Positions 61,161 to 64,000 of a DNA stretch of 64,000 nucleotides are shown here, piece by piece; the stretch's first letter is position 1; each line of letters opens with the position of its first letter. Below the pieces are notes generated by a model, which was not told the origin of the DNA, made no database searches, and worked only from the letters and a program-made list of their open reading frames with translations. Position numbers and translations under genes: made by a program. The stretch is from Nannobrachium achirus (lineage: Eukaryota > Chordata > Actinopteri > Myctophiformes > Myctophidae), in the NCBI GenBank assembly GCA_963921795.1, contig OY997641.1, forward strand, positions 31,125,460-31,189,459. The letters run 5' to 3'.

Positions 61161-61226
61161 GAACATTTGTGCAAGTCTTTGAATATATTAACCCGATTCT
61201 ATAAATGTCTTCTAAATCCTTCCAGG

Positions 61227-61242
61227 GTGTGTGTGTGCGTGC

Positions 61243-61273
<31 letters not shown>

Positions 61274-61297
61274 TGTGTGTGTGTGTGTGTGTGTGTA
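61227..61297 (+). repeat. GT/GCGT microsatellite touching a second cacna1h splice donor
   Basis: The same composite structure as at 59.7 kb. On the gene strand the intron begins GTACACACACAC. Confidence 0.95.
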
Positions 61298-61298
61298 C

Positions 61299-61420
61299 CT
61301 TCATAATCCCATTCCAGTTGTCTCCGGTGGACACTCTGAACAGTGTGAGGAATGCCATCCCGAAGTTCTCAAATGTAGCGTGGCGACTCAGGCCCTCACA
61401 TGGGTTGTCTTCATTACACT
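61299..61420 (-). CDS. cacna1h: cacna1h exon: domain IV pore loop of T-type calcium channel Cav3.2
   Basis: This internal coding exon gives two bases of a split codon and then 40 codons from CNEDNPCEG to [10 protein letters not shown]. It is the extracellular turret and pore loop of repeat IV of a T-type (Cav3) channel alpha-1 subunit. The Asp of STGDNW is the domain IV member of the EEDD selectivity filter typical of Cav3 channels. The acceptor reads TGTTGTAG then AGTGT; the donor reads ATGAAG then GTACAC. The split first codon fits a Glu shared with the previous exon, as in the LEC context of the family. That upstream exon is not in the window, so its intron is longer than 2.5 kb. The donor is followed directly by a CA/CG microsatellite. 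Cav3.1 is possible from this exon alone; the later exons settle on Cav3.2. Confidence 0.95.
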
Positions 61421-61620
61421 CTACAACAGACACACACACACACAAGATCAATATATATGGTACATGTTATAAGCAATTATAAAATAGTTTTTTGTTCCAT
61501 ACCGAAATAAATATCACACAGCGAAAGGGGTGGACACTGGACACATAACACCTTGTTCAAATATATTGTACATGTCTGTCCTTCCCGAAAAGCCCAGGAT
61601 AACCATCTTCTCATTGCAAT

Positions 61621-61720
61621 TGACACACAGACACACACACACACAGACACACACACGCACACATAGACACACACGCGCGCACAGTGCCGCACACAGACGC
61701 ACACACGCGCACAAACACAC
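61621..61720 (+). repeat. degenerate CA-rich tract
   Basis: An interrupted CACA/CAGACA/CGCA run inside the cacna1h intron, immediately left of a MITE. Confidence 0.85.
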
Positions 61721-61735
61721 ACAGACCCAACAGAT

Positions 61736-61993
61736 CGTCACTGTCGGGCAGAAACCTCGTATCGCCAGGTTTCAAATGTGCACGCTTTATCGTAAAGTAG
61801 AGCCCTGCTTCATCATACAAGGCTGTCGCACAAAACTAGTGAAAATTGCAGATCTACAAGCACACAACGCCTCGCGACGCGAGGCATTGTGTGCTTGTAG
61901 ATCAGCTATTTTCACTATTTTAAAATCATTTTTAAAATGATAAATGCAAAACGAACGGTGTTGGACATACAAGGTTTCCAGTCGACAACGACG
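61736..61993. mobile_element. CGTCACTGTCGGGCAG-ended MITE carrying a hairpin module
   Basis: Terminal repeats CGTCACTGTCGGGCAGAAAC and, reversed, CGTCGTTGTCGACTGGAAAC bound about 258 bp. The centre (61,837-61,917) is the hairpin AGATCTACAAGCACACAACG with a CGCCTCGCG inner stem. Relatives are at 49-255 and 6,866-7,102. Confidence 0.85.
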
Positions 61994-61999
61994 AGATGA

Positions 62000-64000
62000 T
62001 GATAGGTTACTAAGCCGCGGTCCCCTCTGGGTACAGCGGAGATAAACGGGTGGGTTTGATGGTGCCCCCCAGGAGCCTGTTTATCACATCAAATGCTTCA
62101 TCATCATCAGACCACCACTGCTCTAACACAAGGTCAAGCCGGCCCAGGCAGCCAGGGAGGACGGATACGGTCCTCTGGGTATTCCTACTGTGCATGTGCA
62201 TATACCACATTACCACTAAAAGTACCCACATTTGTCATGAGCAGACTGCAGAAACCCTCACTTTACAGCACACAGCCTAGCTACGCCGCCACAGTCCTAT
62301 GCACCGATGGGTTTATGGAGGTGGAGATGAGGGATTTGATCCAAATCCGAAAACCTTTTTTCTTTTTTCTTCAGAAAATTGCTGGGGTGGCACAAAAGTG
62401 TACTGACGACAAACTGTGCCTGACCAGAAACCTATATATATCTACAGTATATATATCTCTATAGTATATCTGTCTGTCTGTCAGTCTTTCTGTCTGTTAG
62501 AGTTCTCAAATTCTGCCCGAAACCGACCCTACCCGACACAACATTGTCGGGCCGGGTAGGGCCTAAAAATGCCAATTAGTCGGGCGGGGACGGGCCTTGG
62601 GCTCAGTGAAAAAAAGAAAATATATATTTCTCTATTATTGTATTCTTTTACTCTGTGATAGAGTTCTCAAATTCTTCCTGAACAGGACACTACCTGACCC
62701 GACCCAACGTTTCCGGGCCGGGCAGGGCCTAAAATATATGTTACTTGGTCGGGCCGGGCTTCGGGCCGGACAAGTTAGGGCCGGGCCTCATTTACAGGAT
62801 TACTGCTGGGGTCCGATTTTGACACAAACAATAACATAAAAGCAATAGAATACAACTCCAGCATTGAACACGTGCTAGTCACATGCAGACCCCAGCCCCA
62901 GAGCTACTGTATAGAGGTTTAAACTCTGACACAAGATCTCACCCTTGGGAACATGACTTCCCAGTGAAACAGTTCCCACAAATATGAAACCTATCACTAT
63001 ATTTGTCTGGCGCTAAGGTCATTTGCCCAAACTTCTAATGCTTTCCTGTTGAAGGGGAAAGTTTAAAAATACAATTAAATAAACAAATAAAAGAAATGTA
63101 TGATGTATGATAATGTATTGTACGATGACTGAAATGTTCAGTTCCCTTGGCAAAGATGCAAGAGTTGCTAAAGTATGGGATCTGCACTGAGCCGAGTAGC
63201 TTTGAGTGGGCCCTGGCAGCCAATCAGAAGCTTTAATATAAGCCTCACAGCTCTACAGCAAAGAGAACACGTGACTTATACGCTTGAATGTTAACCCCAA
63301 TGCCACTTCTTTAAGTTGTTAAATTACAATACATTTTTCATTAAAAGCTCATTCTTTGTCGTTCTAAAAATGTTGCAAAAACATAGGTGATCTACAAGTT
63401 AAAGCATTCTGTTTCTACTGAGAAATGTCATATTCTAGTTAGAAGACAGACACAACGTAAAATAGTCAGTAAATGGTCTATAAATAATGGACACAGACAA
63501 AATACCCCAGCTTTATCAAAACCACCAATAAACAAAGAGAACGCCGTAATAAAATGTCTAGATGTCAAACAAGACTAAACGAAAAGGGATTACAACCCAA
63601 CTTGGAACAAATTCCTTTCTTTCCATGCCCAGAATAGCCTTTAAGCTAAAGGTCACATACTCCTTTTCATCAAGTTAAAATAGGACCAAAACATGCATTT
63701 GAAGTTGTTTCCTGAAAATACCACCAGAGTTGGGCAAGATATTCATGAGGAGAAATAAATTACTAGTTACTTATTACTCTTTCAAAAAGTAATAATACTG
63801 TAATAATAATACTGTGTGTGCAGTGTAAATTGGATTAATAACTGTAATAATACTACTGTTTTGGCAGTTTACTATGAAACCTGTCAGATCCTGTCCATCA
63901 GTGAGTCAGTTGGTGACGTCTCAATGTCTATAGCTTACCTGTTGTGACATCACATTGTTGAGAATTCATTTGCAAATCAAGACTGCTGACTATCATCACC
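62000..64000 (-). other. upstream cacna1h intron sequence
   Basis: I see no exon here. It includes two tandem CGGGCCGGG-rich repeat units (about 62,500-62,790, each starting TAGAGTTCTCAAATTCT), a half hairpin near 63,389, and A/T-rich single-copy sequence. The repeat IV S5 exon expected upstream is absent, so it lies beyond the edge. Confidence 0.6.

Overview
This window is nuclear DNA from a vertebrate, almost certainly a teleost fish. It holds the 3' end of one recognisable gene, split by spliced introns. Most of the rest is repeats: long CA/GT microsatellites and dozens of short DNA transposons with 8-9 bp target-site duplications. There are also tRNA-derived SINE pieces and a relic of a LINE ORF1. 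There are no operons, CRISPR arrays, phages or other prokaryotic features. Species cannot be read from the sequence; the very high dinucleotide-repeat density is only a weak hint.

Gene content. On the minus strand, between 61,420 and 53,344, six exons encode the last 736 or so residues of a T-type voltage-gated calcium channel, best matched to CACNA1H (Cav3.2). All six exons join in frame across canonical GT/AG sites. They cover the domain IV pore loop, segment IVS6 and the whole cytoplasmic C-terminal tail, ending at a TGA. The 5' part of the gene lies beyond the right edge of the window. A 3'UTR probably runs to a polyadenylation signal near 52,526.

Layout. 1-20 kb: microsatellites and hAT-type MITEs, several with exact 8-bp target duplications (10,001-10,400; 14,177-14,655; 16,412-16,838), plus a Mutator-like element at 16,902-17,449 that carries a short helicase-like ORF. 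20.6-22.1 kb: a GC-richer stretch with leader-like character, possibly an orphan promoter or first exon. 22-30 kb: foldback MITEs and degenerate repeats. 30.2-31.3 kb: an unexplained GC-rich island built of direct and inverted repeats. 31.9-35.9 kb: foldback MITEs and a three-layer transposon nest. 38.7-42.5 kb: a long composite repeat with tRNA-like SINE pieces and a tandem duplication. 43.2-44.4 kb: a LINE ORF1 relic invaded by a hAT element. 45-52.5 kb: more MITEs. 52.5-61.4 kb: cacna1h. 61.4-64 kb: its upstream intron.

The most unusual pattern is a palindromic hairpin with the stem core AGCAGATCTACAAGCTCACA and its complement, 50-80 bp long. It recurs at least twenty times and sits inside several transposon families whose ends are unrelated. 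It looks like a shared or independently moving hairpin module. About 53 kb downstream of cacna1h contains no gene that I can recognise.
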